This document shows, piece by piece, positions 48,956 through 60,160 of a stretch of 64,000 bases of DNA. Numbering within the stretch: position 1 is the stretch's first letter; the number at the start of each line of letters is the position of its first letter. The stretch comes from Cricetomys ansorgei (taxonomy: Eukaryota > Chordata > Mammalia > Rodentia > Nesomyidae): assembly GCA_026225945.1 (NCBI GenBank), contig JAMJFZ010001074.1:2069501-2133500 (forward strand), given 5' to 3'. Position numbers and translations under genes: made by a program. The notes under the pieces are model-generated. The model searched no databases. It saw only the letters and a list, made by a program, of their open reading frames with translations, and was not told the DNA's origin.

Positions 48956-49604
48956 TCTACATTTCTTTTTTCTCAAAAAAGAAAAAAACAAAAAACAAAA
49001 AAAAAACAAAACACTGTATGCTAACTAACTTGATCTTACTCCCTTGGGACTTTTCTCACTCAGGCCACAGGTGGAATAATAATTTTAAAATGCAGCCCTG
49101 TTGAACATCTTACTCTCTCTTCTGGGTCTGGCAAAGTTAACCCACACCTCCCTTCTGGGAACCCCCCTTTCTTGGCACATGATGCCGAACCTTATGAGGT
49201 CCTCCTCATTTCTCTTTGCTGATCTTTTTCGATCTAAATCCCAATCTCTCCTTCTCCCTGCCTTTGAAATATTCTCCAAGGGTTATTTCAACTTCCTCAT
49301 TTTCTCCCTCCACATTCCCAAGAAAGTGTTTCCTTCCCACCTCATGTCTTCAAACGATACATAACAGAAGGAAAACTGTGGCCTAGGAAAGGTCCAAAAC
49401 TAATCTACACTGGCAGGAGCCAAGCAGGGGACATATACAAGGCTTCTGGGTCCTTTTCTCCATGGGGGTGCTTAGTCACAGTTGCATCTTCAGTTGGTAA
49501 AAATTCTTCGAGCTATACACTGAAGATAAATGGATATTTCTGCTTGAATTCCATACCTCAATGAAGTTACTGTTTAGTGAATAAGCTAAACCTGAACATG
49601 GAGT
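48956..49604. other. Unique intronic DNA
   Basis: Pyrimidine-rich plus strand at 49090-49330; no gene recognised. Confidence 0.4.
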
Positions 49605-49735
49605 CTAGCTCAGGCAAGTATGGCTTACAAAACTGCTTAGCTTACTAAAGCCTTTGTTTCCTGCATCATCAACATGAAATCAACTATCAGAAGTGCCTGG
49701 CACAATGCTTGAAATGCAAGCACTTTATGCTTCTA
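49605..49735 (+). mobile_element. MIR SINE (ancient)
   Basis: CCTTTGTTTCCTGCATCATC, ATGAAATCAACTATCAG and AAGTGCCTGGCACAATGCTTG are the MIR 3' core. Confidence 0.75.
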
Positions 49736-50257
49736 AATATTACTTCTCTGCCCCCAACCCTTCTCAAATCCAGTATCTCCAACCTCAATTTATCCTCTGA
49801 ACTCAAAGACCTATATATACAATTTCCCCCAAAATTGCTCCATCCCTAACCTTCTTCCTGTATTTCCTCAATGTCTGTGACTGAATTGTAACAGTCATCT
49901 TTAAAACCCTTATTTTACACACAGGCTGCTGAGACCGCTTTACTCTGTACCCTGAAACTTCTACTATTCTATACTACTATACTATTCTATACCAAAAAAA
50001 AAAAAAGATGACAACATAAAATTGTATTTTTACATCGGTTCATTTATTATAAACGTTTCCTAAGGCAGCTGTCCCCTTACCTGGCCCTCCATATTTCTTC
50101 CAAAATTATTATTCTAAAATGTGTCTCACGATGCAACTTTTCGGTGTAAAATTCCTTATCTCATAGATCAAGCTGTCATCCAAGGTTGCAACCAAAAAAA
50201 GTAAACTACCTTCTACGGTACATCTAATCATACCAACTTCATAGCAGTCTACCAAAT
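49736..50257. other. Unique intronic DNA
   Basis: Short ACTATTCTATAC/ACTACTATACT repeats at 49962-49995 and an A-run. No gene. Confidence 0.4.
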
Positions 50258-50540
50258 ACAGTCGGTCCTTCTGCGTTTATAGTTCAACCTCACACCGGCA
50301 GTGTTCAGAAAACACTGCATCTGTATGGACTCTTTTGTTATTATTCCAGAAACAATGTAATAACTGCCTACACATCACTCCCATTACACGAGACAATATA
50401 AGTAATCTAAAGATGACTGAGGGCACCTGAGAGAGTGACTGCGTGCAGACGATACACTCTATCAGATATGAGACTTGAGCTGCCACAGATTTCAGGATCC
50501 CTAGGGGCCCTGGAACAAGTATACCAAGATTACGTACCAT
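50258..50540 (-). mobile_element. MER2-like (Tigger-class) DNA transposon, non-autonomous
   Basis: Begins ACAGTCGGTCCTTCTGCG. It contains CTTTTGTTATTATTCCAG, CAATATAAGTAATCTAAAG, ATGACTGAGGGCACCTGAG, GAGACTTGAGCTGCCACAG and ATTTCAGGATCCCTAGGGG, the reverse of a MER2 consensus order. The insertion predates rodents. Confidence 0.7.
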
Positions 50541-52689
50541 TTCTCTTGAATGTCTTCCTGTGTGTACATGCTTCTTCAGAATCCTCTTTAACTGACCGTC
50601 CCCCAACTTGACTATCCTTGCCCTTCAGAACCCAGGACCTGTTCTCAGACTTCTCCTAGCACCTTCTGCTTACACATTAAAGTCTAAGTTCCCAGGGTGG
50701 TAACTGCTGACAGCAAGCCCCTCTGAATGAGCTCACTGATGGACAGAAAGTGAGTGCGCCAACTGATCTGCCTTAAAAGTGCTGGGGCAGAAACATAACA
50801 CACAGAGGGCTTTTTATTTTTATTTTTAGTGGACAAAGGGATAGTAGAGAGCAGGATTAGTATAATCTGCATCTCACAAAACACATAAAAATATAAACTC
50901 ATAGACACCTTTAAGCTCATTTAAAATGCTATTTTGATAAATTTGACTTTTGAAGCTCTACTTCCTTAAGCTTATTCTACACAAAGAACTGAAAGGTTTG
51001 TTCCCAGAGTTTAAAACATAATAAAGACTAAACACTGTGCTAGCTGCTTCCCACATCTCCTCTCATGGCTCTCAAGTTTCCACCCTTCCGCAGACCTGGG
51101 AAGCTTATCTCTAGGGACTTCACATCCCCGAAACTCCCTGACCTCTGGAGCCAGAGATGAGCAGCAGCAGAAGAAAGAAGGCTCCTCTCTGCTAAGCTTC
51201 TGGCTCACTTTAGCAGAAGGGTTGACAGTGGCAGTGGTCCTTTTCAAACCACAGCCCCAAGAGGCTGGCCTTTCTCCAATAACTGTAGCTCTCACCAGAT
51301 TCTGGTAACTGTCCTGATTGATCCTTCGGATCTGGGAGTGGTGAAACTCTGCTAATCGCTGGGTGTCCCCCTCCCTAGGTTTTAATCCTGCACACATCTT
51401 CATTAAATACTTCTTGACATCCCTTTGAAGAATCCATCCTGCTGGGACCTAACACTAACACACAAACACAACCTGTCAGCTGGTACCAGTGTTATAGCCC
51501 TTGCTGGATTATCAGTTCTCTTATCAGTGACATTACCATTTTAAGAACTGCATCAACATCTTCTAATGATTCAGGAAAACTTGCCTGTATCCTCATCTTC
51601 CTGGCCCATGAACACTGAAGTCCAACTCACATCACTTACTCAATACAATCTGAATTCAAAATGAATTAGCAAGGTTTTCCCAAAATGAGCTGTGTACTAT
51701 TGATTATGCATATGTCTGTGTGTGCTTGGTATTTTATGGCAGACATCTCATACAAGTTTTTCCATGACAATTTCAAATTAAAGAATAATAATATCAATCA
51801 CTAAGTTTAATTTAGGAGAAAAAATAATTACTGAAACACTGAATAGCTTCCTATTAACAGCCCTTGCCTTAAATGCCCTGATACAGTGTAATCATCTCAT
51901 AATTTTAATCTAGTTACACACAACAAATAGTACATGATGAAAAACAGAAAAAAGGAATTGCTTTTATTTTTTTCTGGTAGTCATTTCCAAAGAAATAGCT
52001 GGTAACTGACTCAATATGGTTACAGTTCTTCTGGACCACATGGAACTTTCCAGAATCTCTTATTCAAAAATAAACAAACAAACAAAAAAATCAACAGGCC
52101 ATATGCTGGTTGGAAGAGACAACAGATAAAGGGAACTCATGATTACAGGCGGGATTTTTTTTTCCTAGTTATTATATTTTCCTATTTATTTCTTACTCCA
52201 AGGTTTACCAAGTAACATAACTTAAAATAGTCAGTGTGTCACTACTTAGAGGAAGAATGACCTCTGAGCTCCTAATGAATATCTTTCTTTTTTGTAAGCA
52301 TTTATAGCCGAGTTGTTAAGCCTCAGACACCAGCTATAGGAAATGGAGCTATCTGTGGTTCATAGGATTCTGTCCAGCCTTTTAGCAGGCATCAATCGCT
52401 TCTAATCTTCTTTAACCTCTCCTGTATTTTCTATTATGTCTCCTTCCAACCAAAAACGGTGAATGTGTATCAACAGAACAACCCAACCCCGCTCTCCCAC
52501 TTCCCACCCGAGCCCGACCACACTCATATTATTCTTTTTCTCCTAAGTCAAACAAACAAACAAACAAAAAAAAAAAAAACCAGTGAAAATGAGCAACAGC
52601 ATGTGGAAACTGGCTACGCGATTCGCCGAGCATCCTGGGATAGCACATAAACACTCCCTGAGATTCACGCTCCCCAGTTTAAAATCAGA
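50541..52689. other. Unique intronic DNA
   Basis: About 2.1 kb; no repeat body or exon that I can name. Poly-A stretches occur at 52068-52090 and 52553-52580. Confidence 0.45.
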
Positions 52690-53020
52690 AATAGATTTAC
52701 TTTATGAGTTGCTATAAGGATTAAGCAAGAGAGAAGCCGGATAGAAATACCGTGTGACTCCATGAGCTGAGGCCCCTGAAGAGTCAGACCCATAAAGACA
52801 GAAGCATATATACATGGTGGTTGCCGGATGCCGGGAGGAAAGGGGAGGGCGGGAAGTTGTTGTTCCACCGTTGTAGGGTTTCAGCCTGGGAAGATGAGAA
52901 AGTTCTGGACACGGGGTGATGGCTGCACAACAATGTGAGGAAAACAACATGGAATGCACACCTGAAACTAATTAAAATAGTAGCCTTCAGTTATACATAT
53001 TTACCATAACAAAAGAGAGT
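52690..53020 (+). mobile_element. Ancient LINE-1 (L1M-type) 3' end
   Basis: TACATGGTGGTTGCCGGATG, GGAAGTTGTTGTTCCACCG, AGATGAGAAAGTTCTGGACA, CTGCACAACAATGTGAGG and ATGCACACCTGAAACTAA follow the pan-mammalian L1M 3' UTR. It differs from the Lx copies elsewhere. Confidence 0.75.
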
Positions 53021-53059
53021 ATCGACCATTTAGATCTTTTTTCAGGGAGAGGTATGTGT

Positions 53060-53240
53060 TATGTTTGATCATGAAATGTTTCCCCAGGCTCACGTGCTGG
53101 ACACTTGGTCAGCGGATGGGGGTGCTGTTCTGAGCGATTCTGGGAACTTGGAGGTGGGGCCGACTGCAGAAGGAGGTAGCTCTGAGTGCACCTTAAAGGC
53201 TCTTCCTAGTCCCCAAGCCCTCCTCATCCTGTTTCCAACC
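53060..53240 (+). repeat. Old, diverged copy of the R2-type repeat
   Basis: TGTTTCCCCAGGCTCACGTG, GACACTTGGTCAGCGGATGG, GGTGCTGTTCTGAGCG and GGAGGTGGGGCCGACTGC correspond to the 5' part of R2-like elements. Confidence 0.5.
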
Positions 53241-53689
53241 TAAGGTAAAAAACCTTCTCCAACCCACACTCCCGCCACCACTTCTGTGCCTATTTACAAA
53301 TCCCCCGAGACCATCAACAAAGCTAACCTTCATTCCCTTTAAAAAGCTAATACAGTATGAAGTGGGGAGAAAAGAATTTCCCTTTCTCTACCCATATTTT
53401 AACTCTCCAGACAATAGACAACAAACAAATAAATGGGTAAGAGTTCATTCATAAAAACTGCCTATGCCTTCACAAATTAGAAATCTAAAACTAAGCAGAT
53501 ACAGTACACACACCTATTAATTCCTGAATTTGAGACACTGAGGAAGGAAAAATACTAGGTTCAAGTCTAGCCTGTCCTATCTCAGAAAACAAAAACTACC
53601 CTGAATCCCATCCTCCATCAATCGATTTATGTAAGAACAACATAAAGACTTAAAAACCAGATTTGCAGATTTCCAGGTACTTCCCGAAT
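53241..53689. other. Intronic DNA, possibly with a decayed SINE
   Basis: 53500-53600 (ACACCTATTAATTCCTGAAT, GTTCAAGTCTAGCCTGTCC) is B1-like but too decayed to be sure. Confidence 0.35.
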
Positions 53690-54808
53690 ATCACAGGCTG
53701 GTTACCCTCTAAAACCTTACAGTAAGACCCTGATGCTCAAGACATTACTATATCATAGAAAATGGAGAAACTGAGCTAGTGCCCAACTAGAAGCTTCACC
53801 TCTTCTGACTAGCATCCATGGTGCTAGGAGGTACTTGGCATGCTTCCAGCTGAGAAGAGTAATCATCAATCCCAGCCAGCTACAAACCCTGTGACCCACA
53901 ACTCTGACCTGCCTGTAAAATATACTGATGCAACAGTGGCACATATGTCATAGGGGTATCCCACCACCTTCTGCTGAGATTTAAAACCCACTCCTTAAGA
54001 TGGAACCCACATCTAACACTGATGAGAACACCTAATGCTACTATTCTCCTAAAGGAACAGCAAAAAAATATATATATATATTTATATATATATATTACCT
54101 TCTGATGACTTACTGATATACCCATAGATCAGTGCATGAGTCAACCCTCATCAGAGAAACTTCTTCCTTCAGTAGATGGTAATTAACAAAGATACCGACA
54201 ACTGGACAGTGTGCAGAGAGTGAGAGATTTTGGAGCAGCCTACAATGGGATGTCTTTATCAAACTCTTCCCCTCAAGATTCAGGGGTTTATTTGAAAGAG
54301 GCAGGAAAACTGTAAGAGCTGGAGGAAGCAACATCTTCCAGACACAACAGGACTGATACACACAAAAACTCAGCGTGTGCAAGACCTGCACAAGTTCAAA
54401 TCAGACAAAATCCCAGCATGGAGAAGGGAAAGTGGACACAAAGTCCCTGACTATTTGGAATTGATACTCACTGACAAAGGGGGAAAAATCGGTTTTCTCC
54501 AATAGCATGTCAGTGGGTCTATTAACCATGGTCCAGGGCAGGCTCAATGCCCAGGAGTGGTGGGCCAACACAAAATGGACTCTGTACTCTGTATGCGCTT
54601 TGGGGGAAGGGGAATTGTTATCATTTCATTTTGTTTTTGTCTTATTGGCTTTTGTTTGTTTGGAGCGTCAGGGTTTTGCTGTTTTATACTTTCTGAGAGA
54701 AAAGGAACATGAAGTTGAATGGAGATGGGGAGGATCTGGAGGAGTTAAGGGAGGAAAAGAATATGATCAAAATAGTGTATGTGAAAATCATTTTTAAAAT
54801 AAAAATAA
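53690..54808 (+). mobile_element. Lx-type LINE-1 3' UTR
   Basis: AACCCTCATCAGAGAAACTT, GGTAATTAACAAAGATACCG, TCTTCCAGACACAACAGG, ACCTGCACAAGTTCAAATC, GTTTTCTCCAATAGCATGTC and GGATCTGGAGGAGTTAAGG run parallel to 19000-20402. A (TA)n tract is at 54067-54098. No coding capacity. Confidence 0.83.
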
Positions 54809-55190
54809 GCCAGATTTTACTCATGGAGTGGCATTTCTGGCATTATGTAACTGTGAAGTTGTGTTTAACATACTTTAACAATATGTATTTTTCTTTTGAC
54901 CAAAGTACTGATAAACTTCTAACATCTGATCTGAGTCTCTGTTGAATCAAATTGATAGTTAAACCTTCACGCATCTCTCATTCAAAAGGGCAGGTAAGTT
55001 CTAGTGGAAGGAAAACTAGCCCTGGAAGCTCCAAATATTCAAAATATGGCTCAGATTGTGCATGCCAGTTAAAAAATAAAAATACGTATTTTTAAATATG
55101 GCTTATCTCTGCCACATATTACTTTCATTAGTCTTTCTAAACTAATTTCCATTTACAAATCTTGACAGTCAATGAAGATTAAAACGAAAT

Positions 55191-55255
55191 ATATATATAT
55201 ATAATTATATATATATAAGTATATATATATTTATATATGTAAGTATAAGTATATT
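55191..55255. repeat. (TA)n-rich microsatellite
   Basis: ATATATAT tracts with AATT, AAGT and TTTA interruptions. Confidence 0.9.
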
Positions 55256-55501
55256 AAAATCTTGAAAAATATAAAATGCAACTTTATGTTAAATTTTTAT
55301 TACATAGATTTTTTTCCAAATTTTCTATGAAAATATACACACATATTCATTATAAGGAGGTAATCTCCCAGCTCTGAAATTCAAAGAAAGACTACTTTAT
55401 ACTTTTCTTAATCTTTAGAAATCATACAATTCTAGTACCAAACACTAAAAGTATTGGAGACAATAAGACCCAGATATAATGACACAGGGGTGGAAAAAAA
55501 A

Positions 55502-55530
55502 ATATGTATATATATATATGTATATATGTA

Positions 55531-55566
<36 letters not shown>
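55502..55566. repeat. (TA)n / TATATG microsatellite
   Basis: Alternating TA with regularly spaced TATATGTATATG units, then pure TA to 55565. Confidence 0.93.
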
Positions 55567-55570
<4 letters not shown>

Positions 55571-56389
55571 TGATTGCATCTTAATTTATTTGTGCCACAA
55601 ATATATTAAGTCCAAGCACCAGGCTTAGCAAGCAGTGGGAATGCCCTCATGTAATGTCTGATGTAACTGAAAAAATGAGACATTACCACCCCCCCTTCAC
55701 TCATATTTTACATGTCCTTGAACAATTGTGCCCGGACTTTTCCTTAATGGTCATTCAGATCTTGAAATCCTCCTGCCCTAACCACTCCCATTGGTGTTAG
55801 TCAGGTTTCTGTCTAAATGCCTTCTTCTCCAAGAAGCTTCCTCCGTGGCTACCTAATCTAATATAGCTTTCCGGTCATTCTCTATTACAACCCTGAATTT
55901 TATTACTTTTATGGCTAATGTAACTGTCCAAAAATTGCCTAGGACATTTGTTTATTTGCTGATTAGTACACATTACTCCAACAAACTTTACCAGTGCCAT
56001 GCAAGAAAGCCTCATTGTACCCTCTAAATCTCCCGATTCTTCCTTGCTATGTTGAGGTAGTCAGGAGGAGGGAGGAATGTTTCCAACTCCAGGGTGTACT
56101 GGTTTTAAGCCAGTTATGGGAAGACTATTATCTTTACCAGCAATTGGTTCAGAGGAAGGGATTTTACATTTTCTGATAAGGCATTACAGGAGATCTCCCG
56201 ATTCACGAAGGTGTTTCCTTCCTAACTGACGAAACATACAGGAAAAACCTTACCTTCTCCCGCCCTTTATTTTTTATGAGAAATAATTCGGGGCGCCTGC
56301 AACAGACCTATTACGGCAAAGACAGACACACTACAGGAACGGCAGAAAGGCTGGTCCTGAACCTTCAAGTCTTGACTTACGAAATCAGC

Positions 56390-56640
56390 TCTGAATTACC
56401 ACTTCAGACGCTGTGGGACAGGGGACTGAATTTTAAGCCAGATGAATTAAGCCACTTTCCATGCCCTGTTTTGATACTTAGAGCCAAAAAAACCTGTAAA
56501 CTCTTAAGCCTCTGTTTCTTTTGTTTCATTAAAAGGTAGTAGCACCTACAGCCTATGGGATTTTCAGAGGGTTGAATGAAATAAGGGCCAAGTGTAAACA
56601 GGACACTCAAGTCAGAGCACTGCTGGCTTTGCTACTGATA
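56390..56640 (+). mobile_element. MIR SINE (ancient)
   Basis: CTCTGAATTACCACTTCAGA, CTTAAGCCTCTGTTTCTTTTG, GGTAGTAGCACCTACAGCC, CAGAGGGTTGAATGAAATAAG and AAGTGTAAACAGGACACTC follow the MIR consensus order closely. Confidence 0.8.
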
Positions 56641-58453
56641 AGCAGTAACTTTCTATGGCAAAACTGTGCGGGTCTGTGTTTATAATTTTGCAGAAAACAT
56701 TCATTTTAATTTTTATGTAAGAGACCTTATCGCACAGTAATTCATTACTTAGGTTTGGACCATACATAAAGTAGCCTTTGGCTTCATGAATCTCCAATTT
56801 GAAGTAGGTAAACTAAAGAAGAGGCAAGTATCAGGTCACTCACAAAAAGAAGCCTTAAGTTTCAGAGGCTAACCCGTTTGGGGACCACGTCCTCTAACGT
56901 ATACGGACTTGCCTTCCTTCACAAGCATTTCATTAGCATTTCAACGTGGCTTGATTTGACAATGGATTAAAACTAAAACTGCGCATTAGTAACTAAAACT
57001 GTACTCTTCAACAGCTACAACTACAAAAATATTTAAGATTAGAAAGCAATAATAAAGCGCAGTGCTTCTGTTTCTAGTTTAGACGGTGCCGAACTGTGCG
57101 TCATGCCTATAAAGTAAAATATAGAATATCAGATTAAGATCTTGCCAGGTCGTCGGTTCAAGCTCACTGTAACTCAATCGAGATGCAGGATGTCATTGGC
57201 TGGTGGGGGTCCTGAATCAAATGCAATCGTCAAGAGTTCTTAAAGTAAAGAACGAGTTTTATCATCACCAGAAAATGATGCCAGTTGATGCTTGTCTCTT
57301 GAAAGGTGCAGGAAGGAACAGAAAGACGAAACATACATGACACAGAGGCAGGCAGGTGATATACAGGTGTTCCGCACCGCGTTTGGGCTGCCCAGGCCAG
57401 CCAGGCCTTACTCTGAGAAAAATCATTACTCATGCATCATGGCCAACAGTAAATCAAAACCCTTCGTGGAAAAACTCGCTTCTTGATTCTATGATCGACT
57501 GTGACGACTTCGCAGCACTGTCACATGCTGAGCGGGACTGACCGCTTGGGATGGTGGGACAGCTTCTGCGAGACCGTGGTGGAGCACCCATCTTTGCTCT
57601 GTACGCCTTTGTGGTGTAGATGCAGTTTCCCTGTAGTCAAGTAACTCTCCATCGTGTTCTATAATGTTTTCTATAAACAGTTGTTGTGTACATAAAGCAC
57701 ATACAGAATCTCGTAAGCACTCTTCAAGTGTGAATACTTCCATTTAATTTTTATTCAAAACTACCTTCCAAAATTAACAAATATGTATTATTCCATTATA
57801 CCAAAGCTGTGTTAAGTCCATTTTTAAAAAATAAGCCCTTGATACCCTTAAATTTTTGGCATATGTTTACCAAGGATTACCTGTTACAAGCATGCAAACA
57901 CCTAATGTCTTTCACACAGCGGTGTCAAAGCAAACAATGCACAGCAGTAGAGAACACTCCCATCAATGCCAAAACACAACGATAACTATGAGTGTTTTAA
58001 ATTGCATATGCCTCCAAATAGTTTCATAGTTTTAAAGCTGTAAGTCAGGTCCTAACCCTATGTTCCAACACTAGTAGATGGTTATTAGTTATGATCTCCG
58101 TGCTCCTCAGAAGGAGGATTCTACATTCAGATTTTACTTGGAACTGTAAACTACAGGGGTGAGCTGGAAATCAGCCTCTACCTGGGCATCCAATCCCTGC
58201 TCCAGAACATGGCCTAATTTTAAACAATACAATTCTGCTCTCTAGCCATTGGAGACAGAAGCCACATTTGGTGCACTACTACAGACTAAGATTTAATGAT
58301 CTTTCTCTTCATCCTGAATTGGTTTTATGGGCAAGTGGCTTCAAAAGTATGAAAGTAAACCTTCTACATTTTTTTGATAGCTCTGAAAGTTATATAGTAT
58401 TTATAATACTATTTCTAAGTATTACAATAAATCTCTACATAAAATACCAACAG
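56641..58453. other. Unique intronic DNA with a CpG-retaining segment
   Basis: About 28 CpGs between 56875 and 57720 in repeat-free sequence. A minus-strand open frame of 84 codons (57489-57743) lies there, but I recognise no family and no flanking splice sites that would make it an exon. Confidence 0.4.
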
Positions 58454-58590
58454 TTGCCAGACATGGTGGCACAGGCCTTTTATCTCAGTACTTGGGATGC
58501 AGAGGCAGGTGGATTTCTGTGAGTTTGAGGTCCGCCTGGTCTACAGAGTGAGTTCCAGGACAGCCAGAGTTACATGACAAGATCTTGTAA
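58454..58590 (+). mobile_element. B1 SINE
   Basis: GCCAGACATGGTGGCACAGG, ATCTCAGTACTTGGGATGC and GAGTTCCAGGACAGCCAGAG. Confidence 0.9.
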
Positions 58591-58825
58591 GTAACTATCT
58601 CAATTCTTTTGTTAGATTCATACCTTTAAAAATCAAGGAGTTTTGTTTAATTCTCTTCCTAAAATAAAAGACATCAATCAAAAGAAAAGAAATTATCATA
58701 GCTAAGAATACATTTCATATCCAAATTGTTCAGTATTTTAGCGGAAACATCCTGGAAACTGGGAAGAGAGTTGGTGTATCTTTTGTTCTTATGGAGCTCT
58801 CTCACTGGCCTTAGAGATCCTGTGG

Positions 58826-58915
58826 GCTAGCATGTCACCAGGGCAGAGAATGTGCTCTGCCTGCACAAGGCCATGAGTCTGATCTCCCGGCCCCCAGCTC
58901 CCCAAAAGATATAAA
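58826..58915 (+). mobile_element. ID-like SINE, diverged
   Basis: CAGAGAATGTGCTCTGCCTG, CACAAGGCCATGAGTCTGATC and CCCCCAGCTCCCC recall an ID element. Weak. Confidence 0.4.
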
Positions 58916-59354
58916 CTGGAAATCTTAAATTGTGTCAAATGTTCATCAAGCGAGTTTCTAAAGAGAAATGTATTACTTCCCTTGCCTTATTTCCTTCAGG
59001 AAAAAAAAAAAGTTTGTTAATTTTTATTTGATAGAGATGTTTTAATGATGAGAAAGAGTAGAAGGAGGTGACCAGGAGCAGATACTAATCCCCAAAAACT
59101 CACACACAGCGGCATTTAAATGTTCTTCAGATTGCAGTCACTTAAAAGAAATATACAGTCTTTTTTTTTTAATTTTCAACTAGAAGAACTAACATCTAAA
59201 CATTAATTTACTCTTTCAGCATCCCATATTATAGGTTTAATTTCTGCCTTTAATAACTTCTTAATAAATGTCACTTGACTATGTGTCTCTCGTGTCCACC
59301 TTCAACTCCCAGCAAGTTCTTCTTCCAGTGTCATAACATAATGTTAAGAAATTA
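58916..59354. other. Unique intronic DNA
   Basis: No recognised feature apart from short A and T runs. Confidence 0.4.
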
Positions 59355-59566
59355 GGAGCTGAGGATTAGCTCTGTTGGTAGAGCTCCTGCCTAGCCCTGG
59401 GCTCCGCCACATAAAAATGGGTGTGGTGGTACACACCTATAATTCCAGCACTTGTGAGGTGGAAGCAGGGTGAGAAGTTCAAGGTAACCCTTGCTACGTA
59501 GGAAGTGTGAGGTTAGTCTGGGCTGCATGAGACCCTACCTCAAAAAAAAAATAAAATAAAAAAATT
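59355..59566 (+). mobile_element. B4-type composite SINE (ID head joined to B1)
   Basis: GAGCTGAGGATTAGCTCTGT, TGGTAGAGCTCCTGCCTAGC (ID part), then TGGGTGTGGTGGTACACACC, TATAATTCCAGCACTTGTG and GACCCTACCTCAAAAAA (B1 part). Confidence 0.88.
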
Positions 59567-60039
59567 GGTATCAGTATTTATAGGCTTATTACTATATTCT
59601 TGCCAGTGTGGCTCAAAGATATACACATTTCATACAGAAACTTCTCAGAACTATTATAATTAATTGAAAATTGTCAATGATCCATAAATAAAATAAATAA
59701 ATAAATAAGAAGGGAGGGAAGGAGGGAAAGAGAATCTGAAGAGACTGCGATTCCTCCTTATTTTGGGCCTCCAACTTCCATCCCTACATTTTCTGTTCCT
59801 TCTCATGGAAAGCTATAAGCACAGGGGTCCAGCAATGGTTAAGACTGCAGAGTTGCCCAAATCTTGATCTGTTTTATCTGGTTATACAATGCTCTTCCCC
59901 GAATCGGTGACACCCTATCAACACCCTATCCTAGACAGAGAAGGTAACCTGGTCACTGAAAGTTGTATCTTTCAGTTTCAAAGTTGGAGATACCTTTGTT
60001 CCAAACAGCTTTCCTATTTTCTTGTATTTATCCCTGGGG
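59567..60039. other. Intronic DNA with short AAAT and GGAA runs
   Basis: (AAAT)n at about 59684-59707 followed by GAAGGGAGGGAAGGAGGG. No gene. Confidence 0.45.
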
Positions 60040-60160
60040 AGTTACTTAATCGGATCAAGAGTCTGTCTTGTTACTTCAATGGAAGAGGGAAAACCTACCT
60101 ATCTATCAGAATTACTGGGAGAATCAGAATAAATAGGAAGAAAGAGAAAATAAACACAAA
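60040..60160 (+). mobile_element. MIR SINE fragment (ancient)
   Basis: GGAGTTACTTAATCGGATCA, CTTGTTACTTCAATGGAAG, CCTACCTATCTATCAGAATT and GAGAATCAGAATAAATAGG follow the MIR central order. Confidence 0.6.

Larger units (their letters stand above)
54809..56389. other. AT-rich intronic DNA with TA microsatellites
   Basis: Apart from the two TA arrays listed separately, no recognised element or gene. Confidence 0.45.

Noticed and set aside
52262..52290. Minus-strand stretch reading roughly LGAQRS, similar to part of the SSBP exon 2 sequence LLHVGAQKSAQ
   Set aside because: The match is only a few residues. The flanks do not encode the invariant neighbours, and this protein region is essentially unchanged among vertebrates, so a real exon would match fully.
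57489..57743. Minus-strand 84-codon frame starting MEVFTLEECL as a possible small gene or exon
   Set aside because: No family recognised, no convincing splice signals or promoter, and length within chance expectation. Kept only as part of the CpG-retaining finding.
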